Origin: Burkholderiales bacterium GJ-E10
GTDB lineage: Bacteria; Pseudomonadota; Gammaproteobacteria; Burkholderiales; Burkholderiaceae_F
NCBI GenBank assembly: GCA_000828975.1
Contig: AP014683.1
Span: forward strand, 1,473,700 to 1,537,699
Length of the DNA stretch: 64,000 bases
Reading direction: 5' to 3'
A model generated the notes under the pieces. The model was not told the DNA's origin. It saw only the letters and a program-made list of their open reading frames with translations, and did not search any database. Each line of letters begins with the position of its first letter. Position 1 is the first letter of the stretch. This document shows positions 56,908 to 64,000 of the stretch, piece by piece. The translations under genes and the position numbers were made by a program.

Positions 56908-57373
56908 AACAGCTCTCCTGATGGGTTGCATCGGCAAGCATGCGCTCCAGTTCGCGAAGATGCGCCTGCTCGTCTTTCAGTAGTGCGGCAAAAAGCTGCC
57001 GAGCGGTTTCATCGCGCGTGCGGCGACAATGATCGACCGCTTCGGCATAAAGCTGCACTGCCTCCTGTTCCAACTGCATGTCGCGGACGAGGAACTCGGC
57101 CTTGTCGCGTCCGGGGCGCACCGCCGCGAGCTGGGTCGCGTTCGGGGTCAACCCCAAGGCGAGCATGTGCCGGATGATCATGGCGGCATGCCCGAGTTCC
57201 TCGCTCGCCTCGCGCCGGAAGTAGGCGCACTCCGCGTCCATCCCCCATAGCGCGCACAACTGCCCCTGGGTGATGTAGTGCTGCACCACGCTCATCTCGT
57301 GGTTCAGCCCCTGACGGAGATAGCCTATCGTCCGAGGGTCGCCCCGGAGAACGCGATCCAGATTCGCCAGCAT
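56888..57373 (-). CDS. Bacterioferritin-like protein of the carboxysome operon
   Basis: A 161-residue ferritin-fold protein with helices LRQGLNHEMSVVQHYITQGQLCALWG, FRREASEELGHAAMIIRHMLALG and LLKDEQAHLRELERML, containing E-x-x-H diiron-type residues. Genes of this type are regular members of alpha-carboxysome operons; the role (iron or redox handling near Rubisco) is not established. It lies 9 bp downstream of csoS1. Confidence 0.86.
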   Translation of the reverse strand: MLANLDRVLRGDPRTIGYLRQGLNHEMSVVQHYITQGQLCALWGMDAECAYFRREASEELGHAAMIIRHMLALGLTPNATQLAAVRPGRDKAEFLVRDMQLEQEAVQLYAEAVDHCRRTRDETARQLFAALLKDEQAHLRELERMLADATHQESCYGGIFG

Positions 57374-57382
57374 GGCGACACC

Positions 57383-57721
57383 TTAGCGGGCGACCTCGGA
57401 GACATCCATGTCCCGACCGCTGGTCCCGGAACCGGGCGCGCGCGGCAGGATGCCCTCGACTTCGGCGTGGACGCGGGCGATGATGTGCGCCGCGACCAGG
57501 CCATCGCCAACGCGCTCGCACGCATCGGCGCCGGCACGCACCGCCGCGTTGACCGCGCCGGTCTCGCCCCGCACCAGCACCGTCACGTAGCCGCCGCCCA
57601 CGAACTGCCGGCCGATCAGGCGCACTTCCGCCGCCTTGGTCATCGCGTCCGCCGCCTCGATCGCCGGAACCAAGCCGCGCGTCTCGATCATTCCCAATGC
57701 AATACCCGTCACTTCAGCCAT
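57383..57721 (-). CDS. csoS1B: CsoS1 BMC-domain shell hexamer, long form (CsoS1B-like)
   Basis: A 112-residue shell protein with one BMC domain (residues 5-95): GIALGMIETRGLVPAIEAAD, VGGGYVTVLVRGETGAV. It is almost identical to the next copy over the domain but has a C-terminal extension (APGSGTSGRDMDVSEVAR), like CsoS1B. It forms hexameric facets with a central pore. ATG 57721 is preferred because AAGGAG lies seven bases upstream of it. Confidence 0.93.
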   Translation of the reverse strand: MAEVTGIALGMIETRGLVPAIEAADAMTKAAEVRLIGRQFVGGGYVTVLVRGETGAVNAAVRAGADACERVGDGLVAAHIIARVHAEVEGILPRAPGSGTSGRDMDVSEVAR

Positions 57722-57769
57722 TTCCATTCTCCTTGCGATACCGGGGAAAACCCATGTCGCCCGCCGCGG

Positions 57770-58066
57770 TTACGCGGACGGAGCCTTCGGCAGAATGCCC
57801 TCGACCTCGGCGTGGACGCGCGCGATGATGTGCGCCGCGACCAGACCGTCGCCAACGCGCTCGCACGCATCGGCGCCGGCACGCACCGCCGCGTTGACCG
57901 CGCCGGTCTCGCCCCGCACCATCACCGTGACGTAGCCGCCACCGACGAAATGGCGGCCGATCAGGCGCACTTCCGCCGCCTTGGTCATCGCGTCCGCCGC
58001 CTCGATCGCCGGAACCAGTCCGCGCGTCTCGATCATTCCCAATGCAATTCCGGTCACATCAGCCAT
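57770..58066 (-). CDS. csoS1: CsoS1 BMC-domain shell hexamer
   Basis: A 98-residue single-BMC-domain major shell protein of the CsoS1A/C type, starting MADVTGIALGMIETRG and containing VGGGYVTVMVRGETGAVNAAVRAG. GGAG precedes the ATG. It is a tandem duplicate of the neighbouring csoS1; differences are few (for example RHFVGGGYVTVM versus RQFVGGGYVTVL). Confidence 0.95.
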   Translation of the reverse strand: MADVTGIALGMIETRGLVPAIEAADAMTKAAEVRLIGRHFVGGGYVTVMVRGETGAVNAAVRAGADACERVGDGLVAAHIIARVHAEVEGILPKAPSA

Positions 58067-58102
58067 TTCCAGCTCCTTTACAGTGAAAAAACACCTGATT
58101 TC

Positions 58103-58360
58103 CTAGGCATGCGCCTCGGATTCCCAGTGATCGATGATTCCCGCGATCGTCAGGTCAGTGAGAACGCGGGCATCACCGGATGCGTACCGGGCGGCCGAGC
58201 CGCTCACGGTGAACACCCATTTGCCGGGGGGAACCCCCACCGGATCGCACGCCACGGCGAGTGCGCCCTTTGCATCCGCAACCACGCGCAGCGACAGATT
58301 GCTGAGTCCGGCCACCCGGCGGGTGGCCACCAGATCCGAAAGAACCTGCATGATTTCCAT
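58103..58360 (-). CDS. csoS4B: CsoS4B, BMC vertex protein (pentamer)
   Basis: An 85-residue BMV/EutN-CcmL family protein with MQVLSDLVATRRVAGLSNLSL, VACDPVGVPPGKWVFTVSGSAAR and LTIAGIIDHW. It caps shell vertices as pentamers. Its ATG overlaps the csoS4A stop. Confidence 0.93.
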   Translation of the reverse strand: MEIMQVLSDLVATRRVAGLSNLSLRVVADAKGALAVACDPVGVPPGKWVFTVSGSAARYASGDARVLTDLTIAGIIDHWESEAHA

Positions 58361-58635
58361 CAGCGCTTCTCCTCGGACTTGCCGTCCTCGACGGCCCAGC
58401 GATCGATGATTCCGACGATGGTGAGATCGGACGGATACTCCTTGCTGCCGGCCGCTTCCCGCGCCGCCGACGATCCGACGCAGATGACCCAGTCGCCGGG
58501 AATGCATCCGATCGCGTCCACCGCCACCTGGCGCCCGCCGCCCGCCTTCTCCCGCACCACCAGCAGCGGACGATGTCCCAATTCGGCGATGCGGTTGGTC
58601 GACACCAGGGTCTTTTCCACTTGCATGATCTTCAT
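58360..58635 (-). CDS. csoS4A: CsoS4A, BMC vertex protein (pentamer)
   Basis: A 91-residue EutN/CcmL-family pentamer: MKIMQVEKTLVSTNRIAELGH, AVDAIGCIPGDWVICVGSSAARE and LTIVGIIDRW. It closes the icosahedral shell together with CsoS4B. It lies 12 bp after csoSCA. Confidence 0.94.
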   Translation of the reverse strand: MKIMQVEKTLVSTNRIAELGHRPLLVVREKAGGGRQVAVDAIGCIPGDWVICVGSSAAREAAGSKEYPSDLTIVGIIDRWAVEDGKSEEKR

Positions 58636-58647
58636 GGCGCCCTGCTC

Positions 58648-60204
58648 CTAGTCCACAACGATTTCGATCGGACTACCCGTAGGCAGGTCCTGGACGCTGA
58701 GTCGGCACTGCAGATCGCCTCCTGCCGTCAGCGCCGGATACCGATTCCGGATCGCATCGCGCACCCGGCGCGCCTTCTCCGTCGCGCGCTCGCGTGCTTC
58801 CGGAACGCGCGCGTCGTAGCGGTAATGAATGGCAACGGGAATCGGGAGTCCATGCGCAAGGTTGAGCTTGCGGAAAATCTTGATGCCGACATCCATGTCC
58901 GCGGCCCCCTCTTCGAGGGTGTGCAGGTGGGCGTAGTACGCGACGTTGCGCATCTGCAGTTCCTCGAATCCATCGCCGACGCTGATGTAGCGTTCGGCGT
59001 GTCCGATGTCGGCGTACCGCCCGCCGTGCAGTTCCTCGACGTAATCGATCTGCGACAGGTTGTTGATCAGCAGATTCACGATCAGCCGCCGCATGCCGTC
59101 ATGGGGTTCGCCCTGGCCGCTCGCCCAGCCGCCCATCCGGCTTGCCGCGCGGACGGATTCATAGACCGCGAGCCGCGCCGCGTCGGCGGTCGATGCGCGG
59201 GTCTGCGCGTACAGCTCGGCGTTGTCGACGAAGCGGTAGGCCGACAGGTCGCCACGGCTGTCGGGGACGTGAATCCGCACCGCGTCGGTATCGGTGTCGA
59301 CGCCGATCAGCAGAATGTCCGTGCTCGCGCCGCAGCAGAAGGCGTTTTCGATCGCCTGGCGGAACTGCTTCAACCGCCCCAGTGCGGCGTCGATCGCCTG
59401 GTGATCGTTGCTGCCATGGGCGGCGCAACCTTCGTGGGCCGGATCCGACGAACTGAAGTGATAGACCGCCACCTTGAGGTATCGGGTGCCCGCATCCACG
59501 GTGCTGGGCACGCCCTCGCGGAAGCGACGCAACTCGGTGGCGGTCCAGTTCCGGACGTCGACCTCGACATCGAAGAGCGCGCCGGCATAGGCCTTGCGCC
59601 ACGTGAACGAAGACAGCGGCAGCCGCAGGATGTAGCGCGACAACCCCTTGAGCCGGCCGTCGGCGCACGGACTGATGTCGACGGTGTGGAACCCGCAGTC
59701 GAGGAAGAAGTTGCGCGTGTCCTGCACCACCTCGACCTGTTCCCGGATATCGCGGGCGAACTGGTCGGTCGCCGCAGCAAGCGCCTGGAACACACAATGC
59801 GCATAGGCGGCCTTGACGTCGAAGCCGGTGGCCCATGCATCGTCGAGCAGGCGCGCCGGAAGTTCGCAGCCGAGCGCATCGCGAACCACGCCCTGGGCAC
59901 GCTCGGCAAAGTCGGCCGTTGCCTGCAGCCCCACCACCCGCTGCAGCGCCGGAACGATGCGCGCGAACCGGCCCTTTACCGACTCCTCGCAGTGCGCGAG
60001 CCGTGCATTGGCCATGCGATCCGCCAGCACATGACGCTCGCCGCCGCTGCGCGCCGGCAAGGAACCCTGCCGGGTTCCGAGGCCGAACGGCGCCGCCGCC
60101 GACACGCCATTCGGCTGCGCAGTCCGCGGCACGACCACCGACATCGGCGGATGTTGCCGCTGGCTGGCGCGGGCACGCAGGGCGTAGGCGTTGCGGGTGT
60201 TCAC
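58648..60204 (-). CDS. csoSCA: CsoSCA, carboxysomal carbonic anhydrase (epsilon/beta type)
   Basis: A 518-residue shell-associated carbonic anhydrase that converts bicarbonate to CO2 inside the carboxysome. The active-site region is VDISPCADGRLKGL (zinc Cys with the adjacent Asp and Arg of the catalytic dyad) and YHFSSSDPAHEGC (zinc His and Cys). The C-terminal pseudo-domain follows. The GTG at 60204 with ACGGAG upstream is used because it starts just after the csoS2 stop; the annotated longer frame would overlap csoS2. Confidence 0.94.
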   Translation of the reverse strand: MNTRNAYALRARASQRQHPPMSVVVPRTAQPNGVSAAAPFGLGTRQGSLPARSGGERHVLADRMANARLAHCEESVKGRFARIVPALQRVVGLQATADFAERAQGVVRDALGCELPARLLDDAWATGFDVKAAYAHCVFQALAAATDQFARDIREQVEVVQDTRNFFLDCGFHTVDISPCADGRLKGLSRYILRLPLSSFTWRKAYAGALFDVEVDVRNWTATELRRFREGVPSTVDAGTRYLKVAVYHFSSSDPAHEGCAAHGSNDHQAIDAALGRLKQFRQAIENAFCCGASTDILLIGVDTDTDAVRIHVPDSRGDLSAYRFVDNAELYAQTRASTADAARLAVYESVRAASRMGGWASGQGEPHDGMRRLIVNLLINNLSQIDYVEELHGGRYADIGHAERYISVGDGFEELQMRNVAYYAHLHTLEEGAADMDVGIKIFRKLNLAHGLPIPVAIHYRYDARVPEARERATEKARRVRDAIRNRYPALTAGGDLQCRLSVQDLPTGSPIEIVVD

Positions 60205-60223
60205 GTCACGACTCCGTCGGGGA

Positions 60224-62602
60224 TCAGCCGCGGGCTCCGCCGGACACGGTGATGACCGCGCCCTTGCCCGCGTTGCCGGCACTGCCGGTGATGCGCGCCG
60301 GAGGAACCTCGACCCGCTCGCGCCCCTTGTTGGCCCACGCGCTCGCGCCGGCGCCCCGTGCCTCGCCGCGCAAGGTCAGGTTGCGTCCCTGTGCCCATTG
60401 GCCTTCGGTGCCGGTGACGCGGCCCGATCGGGCCCAGTCGTCGCCGGTGATCCGCACGCCGGCATCGCGACCCTCGCCGGTGATGCGCGCAGGGGCAACG
60501 GCCTCTTCCGCTTGCGGAACCGCTTCGGCCACGGCGCCGTGATCGTCGCGGTAGCGAAACTCCGGTGTGCCGGACACCAGCCCGGTCGCCAGGTTGATCG
60601 GGCCGGTGATCCGCCCGCCGCCGCCGTGGTTGTCGGAACCCGTGATGCGGCTCCGGAATTCCTGGGCCTGACGCGAGGGCGACACGATGCTGAAATCGGT
60701 CGCGGCCGGCGCGGGTTCCTCGGGAACGAAGGGACGGATCGCCATCCGCGGCGACGAACCCGCCGATGCCGATACGCTCGGCACCGCCGCGCCGGCTCGC
60801 GGTCCGGCCGCCGAACCGTGGGCGGTACCGCCGGCCGGACAGCAACCGCAACCACAGCCGCAGGCTGCGCGGGTCTGCTCCAGCCCGGCGTACGGCGTGC
60901 CGCTGACCGCGACACCGCTTCCCGGCTCGTTGCCGGTGACGAGACCGGAACGACCCATCATGGTCCCGGAGACGGGCAATCCGCGCGGCGTCTCGCTCCG
61001 GCCCACCTTGACCGGGCGCGGAAGCAGAGCCGTGTCGGGGCGGGTGTCGGAGCAATAGGCTGCATACTGCTCCTGCGCGACATATTCGTTCCCGGTGACG
61101 GGCAAGCAGCCGCCGCGCTCGTCACCGGTCATCTGAGGGCGGTGGCCGATCTCCGTTCCGGTGACCGCGCTGCCCCCCAGGGTGTGGCTTTCCCCGACCT
61201 TCTCCGCACCGCCGCCGCAAATGCGCGACGATCCATATTGCGACCCGGTGACACGCTGGCAGGACCCCGGTTCGTTGCCGGTGACCCGCTCGCTGCGGTC
61301 GACGAGGTTTCCGGTGATGCGCTGGCCGTTGCGGCTCGCATCGACGCCGACCTTGGCCGGCGCGGGTTCCGGCCGGGTCTGGCAGACCGATTGGAACTGC
61401 TCGTTCGACAGGTACTCGGTTCCCGAAACCTGGCGACAGAACCCGGCTTCGTCGCCGGTCACCTTGATCGAACGCCCGAGCTCGGTTCCCGACACCGGAC
61501 GACCGGCGATCGTGTGGGTCAACGCGACCTTGCTCGGCCCGTTGATGGTGAAGCGCGCGGCACCGGCGTCGGCGTACTGGCTGCCGGTGATCGATCGCGC
61601 GGCGCCGGGCTCCGTGCCCGTCACCCGCCCCGCACGGGCTTCATCGCTGCCGGTGACCGGCATGCCCTTGCGCTCGGTGAGGCCGACCGAAACCTTTTCC
61701 GGCCGCGGCGTGATGCCGTTGGCGGCACAGAAGTCCGCGAAGCGCTCGCGGCCCAGATATTCGGTTCCGGTGACGACCGTGCACGTGCCGGCCTCGTCGC
61801 CCGTGACCTTGTTCGAACGGCCGACCTCGGAACCCGAAACGCGCTGGCCCGAGCTGGTCGTGCTTTCGCCGACCTTGGCCGGCCCGGCCTGCGGCGGTGC
61901 TTCACAGAACGACGCGAACTGCTCCGAGCCGATGTATTCCGTGCCGGTGACGATCCGGCAGGATCCGGCCTCGTTCCCGCTCACCCGGCCTTTGCGCTCG
62001 ACCTGGGTGCCGGTCACGATGCGCCCCGACAAGGTGGTACCGACTTCCACCTTGGGCGGGGCATCGCCGCGCTGCGGACGAACCCGACCGCTGGGGCGCG
62101 CCGGCTCGGCATCGCCGCGGCCGCTGCGCGACAGCGCGACACGCCGTTGCCGCGCCAGCTCCCGGCCGCTGGCGCCGATCGCCGACGCCGCGATGCCCTG
62201 CTCGCCACCTTTCTCCCGCCCGCGTTGCGGGGACGCGCCCTCGCCCTTCGGCGGCAACGCCTTCTTGCCGAGGCTGGCGAGCGCCTGACGGCGCTGACGG
62301 CACAGCGCGCGCACCGAACCGCCGTCGGCGCCGAGCGCGTCGGGATTCGCTTCCACGAATTCGCAAATCTCGTCGAGCGCGGAATCCGCAGACATCGGAG
62401 TTTCCGGCACCGACACCGGGATGGGAACCGGTACCGAAGCGGTCGGCTCCGGGTGGCTCGGCTTCGCGGCGACGGCCGACGCAGGGCGCGGACCGGGACG
62501 CGCCGTACGCGCACCGCCGGATCCCTGCTTGCCGACGCGGGACATCATCGCCCGCCGCTGTCGCGCCAACTCTTTGCCGCTCATTGCAGTCTGTTCAGGC
62601 AT
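60224..62602 (-). CDS. csoS2: CsoS2, carboxysome assembly scaffold
   Basis: A 792-residue intrinsically disordered repeat protein linking Rubisco to the shell. Three N-repeats carry the Rubisco-binding (K/R)ELARQRR-type helix: near residue 9, near 97 (as ALCRQRRQALASLGKKAL) and near 145. About seven middle repeats each have K-V-x-x-x-x-T...V(T/S)G, V(T/S)GxE and a cysteine-containing YxxxEQFxxFC element. The C-terminal region ends in ITVSGGARG. GAGGAA precedes ATG 62602. It lies 58 bp after cbbS. Confidence 0.96.
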   Translation of the reverse strand: MPEQTAMSGKELARQRRAMMSRVGKQGSGGARTARPGPRPASAVAAKPSHPEPTASVPVPIPVSVPETPMSADSALDEICEFVEANPDALGADGGSVRALCRQRRQALASLGKKALPPKGEGASPQRGREKGGEQGIAASAIGASGRELARQRRVALSRSGRGDAEPARPSGRVRPQRGDAPPKVEVGTTLSGRIVTGTQVERKGRVSGNEAGSCRIVTGTEYIGSEQFASFCEAPPQAGPAKVGESTTSSGQRVSGSEVGRSNKVTGDEAGTCTVVTGTEYLGRERFADFCAANGITPRPEKVSVGLTERKGMPVTGSDEARAGRVTGTEPGAARSITGSQYADAGAARFTINGPSKVALTHTIAGRPVSGTELGRSIKVTGDEAGFCRQVSGTEYLSNEQFQSVCQTRPEPAPAKVGVDASRNGQRITGNLVDRSERVTGNEPGSCQRVTGSQYGSSRICGGGAEKVGESHTLGGSAVTGTEIGHRPQMTGDERGGCLPVTGNEYVAQEQYAAYCSDTRPDTALLPRPVKVGRSETPRGLPVSGTMMGRSGLVTGNEPGSGVAVSGTPYAGLEQTRAACGCGCGCCPAGGTAHGSAAGPRAGAAVPSVSASAGSSPRMAIRPFVPEEPAPAATDFSIVSPSRQAQEFRSRITGSDNHGGGGRITGPINLATGLVSGTPEFRYRDDHGAVAEAVPQAEEAVAPARITGEGRDAGVRITGDDWARSGRVTGTEGQWAQGRNLTLRGEARGAGASAWANKGRERVEVPPARITGSAGNAGKGAVITVSGGARG

Positions 62603-62660
62603 GGTAGTTCCTCAAGATCCCATCCACGGCACCGGAGACCGGCGCCCTTTCCCCTTTCCG

Positions 62661-62993
62661 TCAGGCGCCGCGATAGACGACGAACGCGGTGCCCTGGCTC
62701 TGGGAATAGTTGTCGTAGCCGATCACGCGCACATGGTGGCCGGGGTGCTCGCGATGGCACGCCTCGACTTCGGCGATGATGCGGTCGACGCTCTGCTCGC
62801 CGAACATCGGCAGCTTCCACATGTACCAGAAGTGGTTGAACGAGCGTTCGGGCTCGACATGCTCGACCGACGGGTTCCAGCCGTGCGCAACGATGTACTT
62901 GATCTGCTCGCGGATCTGATCCGGGGTGAGCTGGGGAAGGTACGAGAAGGTCTCGTACTTGATGGACTGCTTGTAGTCCTGAACATCAGCCAT
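62661..62993 (-). CDS. cbbS: Rubisco small subunit, form IA
   Basis: A 110-residue small subunit: [41 protein letters not shown] and [22 protein letters not shown]. It assembles with CbbL into L8S8 Rubisco. Its placement upstream of csoS2 defines the carboxysomal (IAc) type. The ATG has a GGAAAAA-like leader. Confidence 0.97.
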   Translation of the reverse strand: MADVQDYKQSIKYETFSYLPQLTPDQIREQIKYIVAHGWNPSVEHVEPERSFNHFWYMWKLPMFGEQSVDRIIAEVEACHREHPGHHVRVIGYDNYSQSQGTAFVVYRGA

Positions 62994-63024
62994 GATGATT
63001 TTTCCTTTCGGTTCCTGGGCGTCG

Positions 63025-64000
63025 TTAGCGGTTCTGCACGTCCAGCTTGTCCACGGTATCGAACTCGAACTTGATCTCCTTCCACGTCTCCATGGCGATC
63101 TTCAGTTCGGGACTGTGGCGGGCGGCGTTGGTCAGGATTTCCTTGCCTTCGGTCTCCAGTTGACGGCCGCGGTTGCGCGCTTCGACGCAGGCCTCGAGCG
63201 CGACCCGGTTGGCCGCGGCACCGGCCGCATTGCCCCACGGGTGGCCGAGCGTGCCGCCGCCGAACTGCAGGACCGAGTCGTCGCCGAAGATCGTCACCAG
63301 CGCAGGCATGTGCCAGACATGGATGCCGCCCGAGGCGACCGCGAACACGCCCGGCATCGAGCCCCAGTCCTGGTCGAAGAAGATGCCGCGCGAGCGGTCC
63401 TCGGGGATGAACGATTCGCGCAGAAGATCGATCCAGCCCAAGGTGGCCGCGCGATCGCCCTCGAGCTTGCCGACGACGGTGCCGGTGTGCAGGTGGTCGC
63501 CGCCCGACAGGCGCAGCGCCTTGGCCAGCACGCGGAAGTGGATGCCGTGATGGGGGTTGCGATCGATCACGGCGTGCATCGCGCGGTGGATGTGCAGCAG
63601 CATGCCGTTCTTGCGACACCAGCGCGCCAGACCCGTGTTGGCGCAGAAGCCGCCGGTCAGGAAGTCGTGCATGACGATCGGCATCTTGAGTTCCTTGGCG
63701 AACTCGGCACGCTCGTACATCTCTTCGGGCGACGGCGCGGTGACGTTCAGGTAGTGGCCCTTGCGCTCGCCGGTCTGCGCCTCCGCGTTGTGGATGGCGT
63801 CGGCAACGAAAAGGAACCGGTCGCGCCAGCGCATGAACGGCTGGCTGTTGACATTCTCGTCGTCCTTCGTGAAGTCGAGACCGCCGCGCAGGCACTCGTA
63901 CACCGCCCGGCCGTAGTTCTTCGCCGACAGGCCCAGCTTGGGCTTGATCGTGCAGCCCAGAAGAGGACGGCCGTACTTGTTGAGCTTGTCGCGCTCGACC
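63025..64000 (-). CDS. cbbL: Rubisco large subunit, form IA (5' end outside window)
   Basis: The frame is open to the last base, so roughly the first 145 residues are missing. Active-site landmarks present are [21 protein letters not shown], the carbamylation site [16 protein letters not shown] (Lys-x-Asp-Glu), [22 protein letters not shown] (His), and [18 protein letters not shown]. It carboxylates RuBP inside the carboxysome and is the first visible gene of the leftward operon. Confidence 0.98.
   Translation of the reverse strand, partial: VERDKLNKYGRPLLGCTIKPKLGLSAKNYGRAVYECLRGGLDFTKDDENVNSQPFMRWRDRFLFVADAIHNAEAQTGERKGHYLNVTAPSPEEMYERAEFAKELKMPIVMHDFLTGGFCANTGLARWCRKNGMLLHIHRAMHAVIDRNPHHGIHFRVLAKALRLSGGDHLHTGTVVGKLEGDRAATLGWIDLLRESFIPEDRSRGIFFDQDWGSMPGVFAVASGGIHVWHMPALVTIFGDDSVLQFGGGTLGHPWGNAAGAAANRVALEACVEARNRGRQLETEGKEILTNAARHSPELKIAMETWKEIKFEFDTVDKLDVQNR

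Noticed and set aside
60224..62602. Programmed frameshift in csoS2, as reported for some alpha-carboxysomes
   Set aside because: I could not identify a convincing slippery heptamer with a downstream structure by eye, and the long frame alone encodes a complete CsoS2. RNA folding and proteomics would be needed.

Overview
The window is GC-rich, with few gaps, and looks like a chromosome segment of a free-living proteobacterial chemolithoautotroph that fixes both N2 and CO2. The evidence is a complete Mo-nitrogenase region next to a form IA Rubisco / alpha-carboxysome operon with a DAB inorganic-carbon pump. I cannot name the species from sequence alone. An acidophilic or neutrophilic sulfur/iron oxidiser of the Gamma-/Acidithiobacillia/Betaproteobacteria type is an inference from gene content.

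Nitrogen fixation fills about 1-31.5 kb. From the left: the end of nifQ, a degenerate response-regulator receiver and a broken truncated-globin gene (+). The nifB operon runs leftwards (nifB, fdxN, HesB-like, LRV Fe-S protein, NifZ-like, a small hypothetical, SIR2-like). Divergent from nifB is an isc-type cluster (iscS-iscU-erpA-like-iscA-hscA-fdx, +). Converging on it is the long nifH operon (nifHDK, nifEN, nifX, two NifX-associated genes, fdxB, an FeSII-ferritin fusion, modG, a second ferritin-like gene). Divergent from nifH are an unknown gene and nifZ. Then come fdxN2, a truncated HesB copy, nifT, a DegT-like gene and a 2Fe-2S ferredoxin under their own promoter, molybdenum genes (modE, modA, modB, and modC in opposite orientation), a predicted outer-membrane protein and nifA. 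Five -24/-12 (sigma-54) promoters and four TGT-N10-ACA NifA sites can be read directly. NifA carries the four-cysteine motif of the oxygen-sensitive type.

The middle (31.8-47 kb) holds c-di-GMP signalling genes and housekeeping oxidoreductases: a PAS-PAS-GAF-PAS-GGDEF-EAL protein, a TauE-family transporter, a membrane diguanylate cyclase, an aldo/keto reductase, an old-yellow-enzyme reductase, a very large GAF-LOV-GAF-GGDEF-globin-GAF-EAL protein, a stand-alone EAL protein, a zinc alcohol dehydrogenase and a flavin amine oxidase.

The right end (47-64 kb) is carbon fixation. cbbR has a perfect palindromic operator and is divergent from dabB-dabA. A small accessory patch follows (higA with a frameshifted higB, and a DUF559 nuclease gene bracketed by 38-bp inverted repeats). 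The leftward carboxysome operon is cbbL (cut by the window end)-cbbS-csoS2-csoSCA-csoS4A-csoS4B-csoS1-csoS1-bfr-acRAF-McdB-like-cbbO. No cbbQ or mcdA is seen in the window.

The observations most worth a second look are the FeSII (Shethna protein II)-like domain fused to a ferritin-like domain, the light-plus-oxygen c-di-GMP protein, the duplicated fdxN/HesB module with a copied promoter, the DegT-family protein lacking its PLP lysine, the convergent overlap of modB and modC, and the possible carboxysome-positioning protein.
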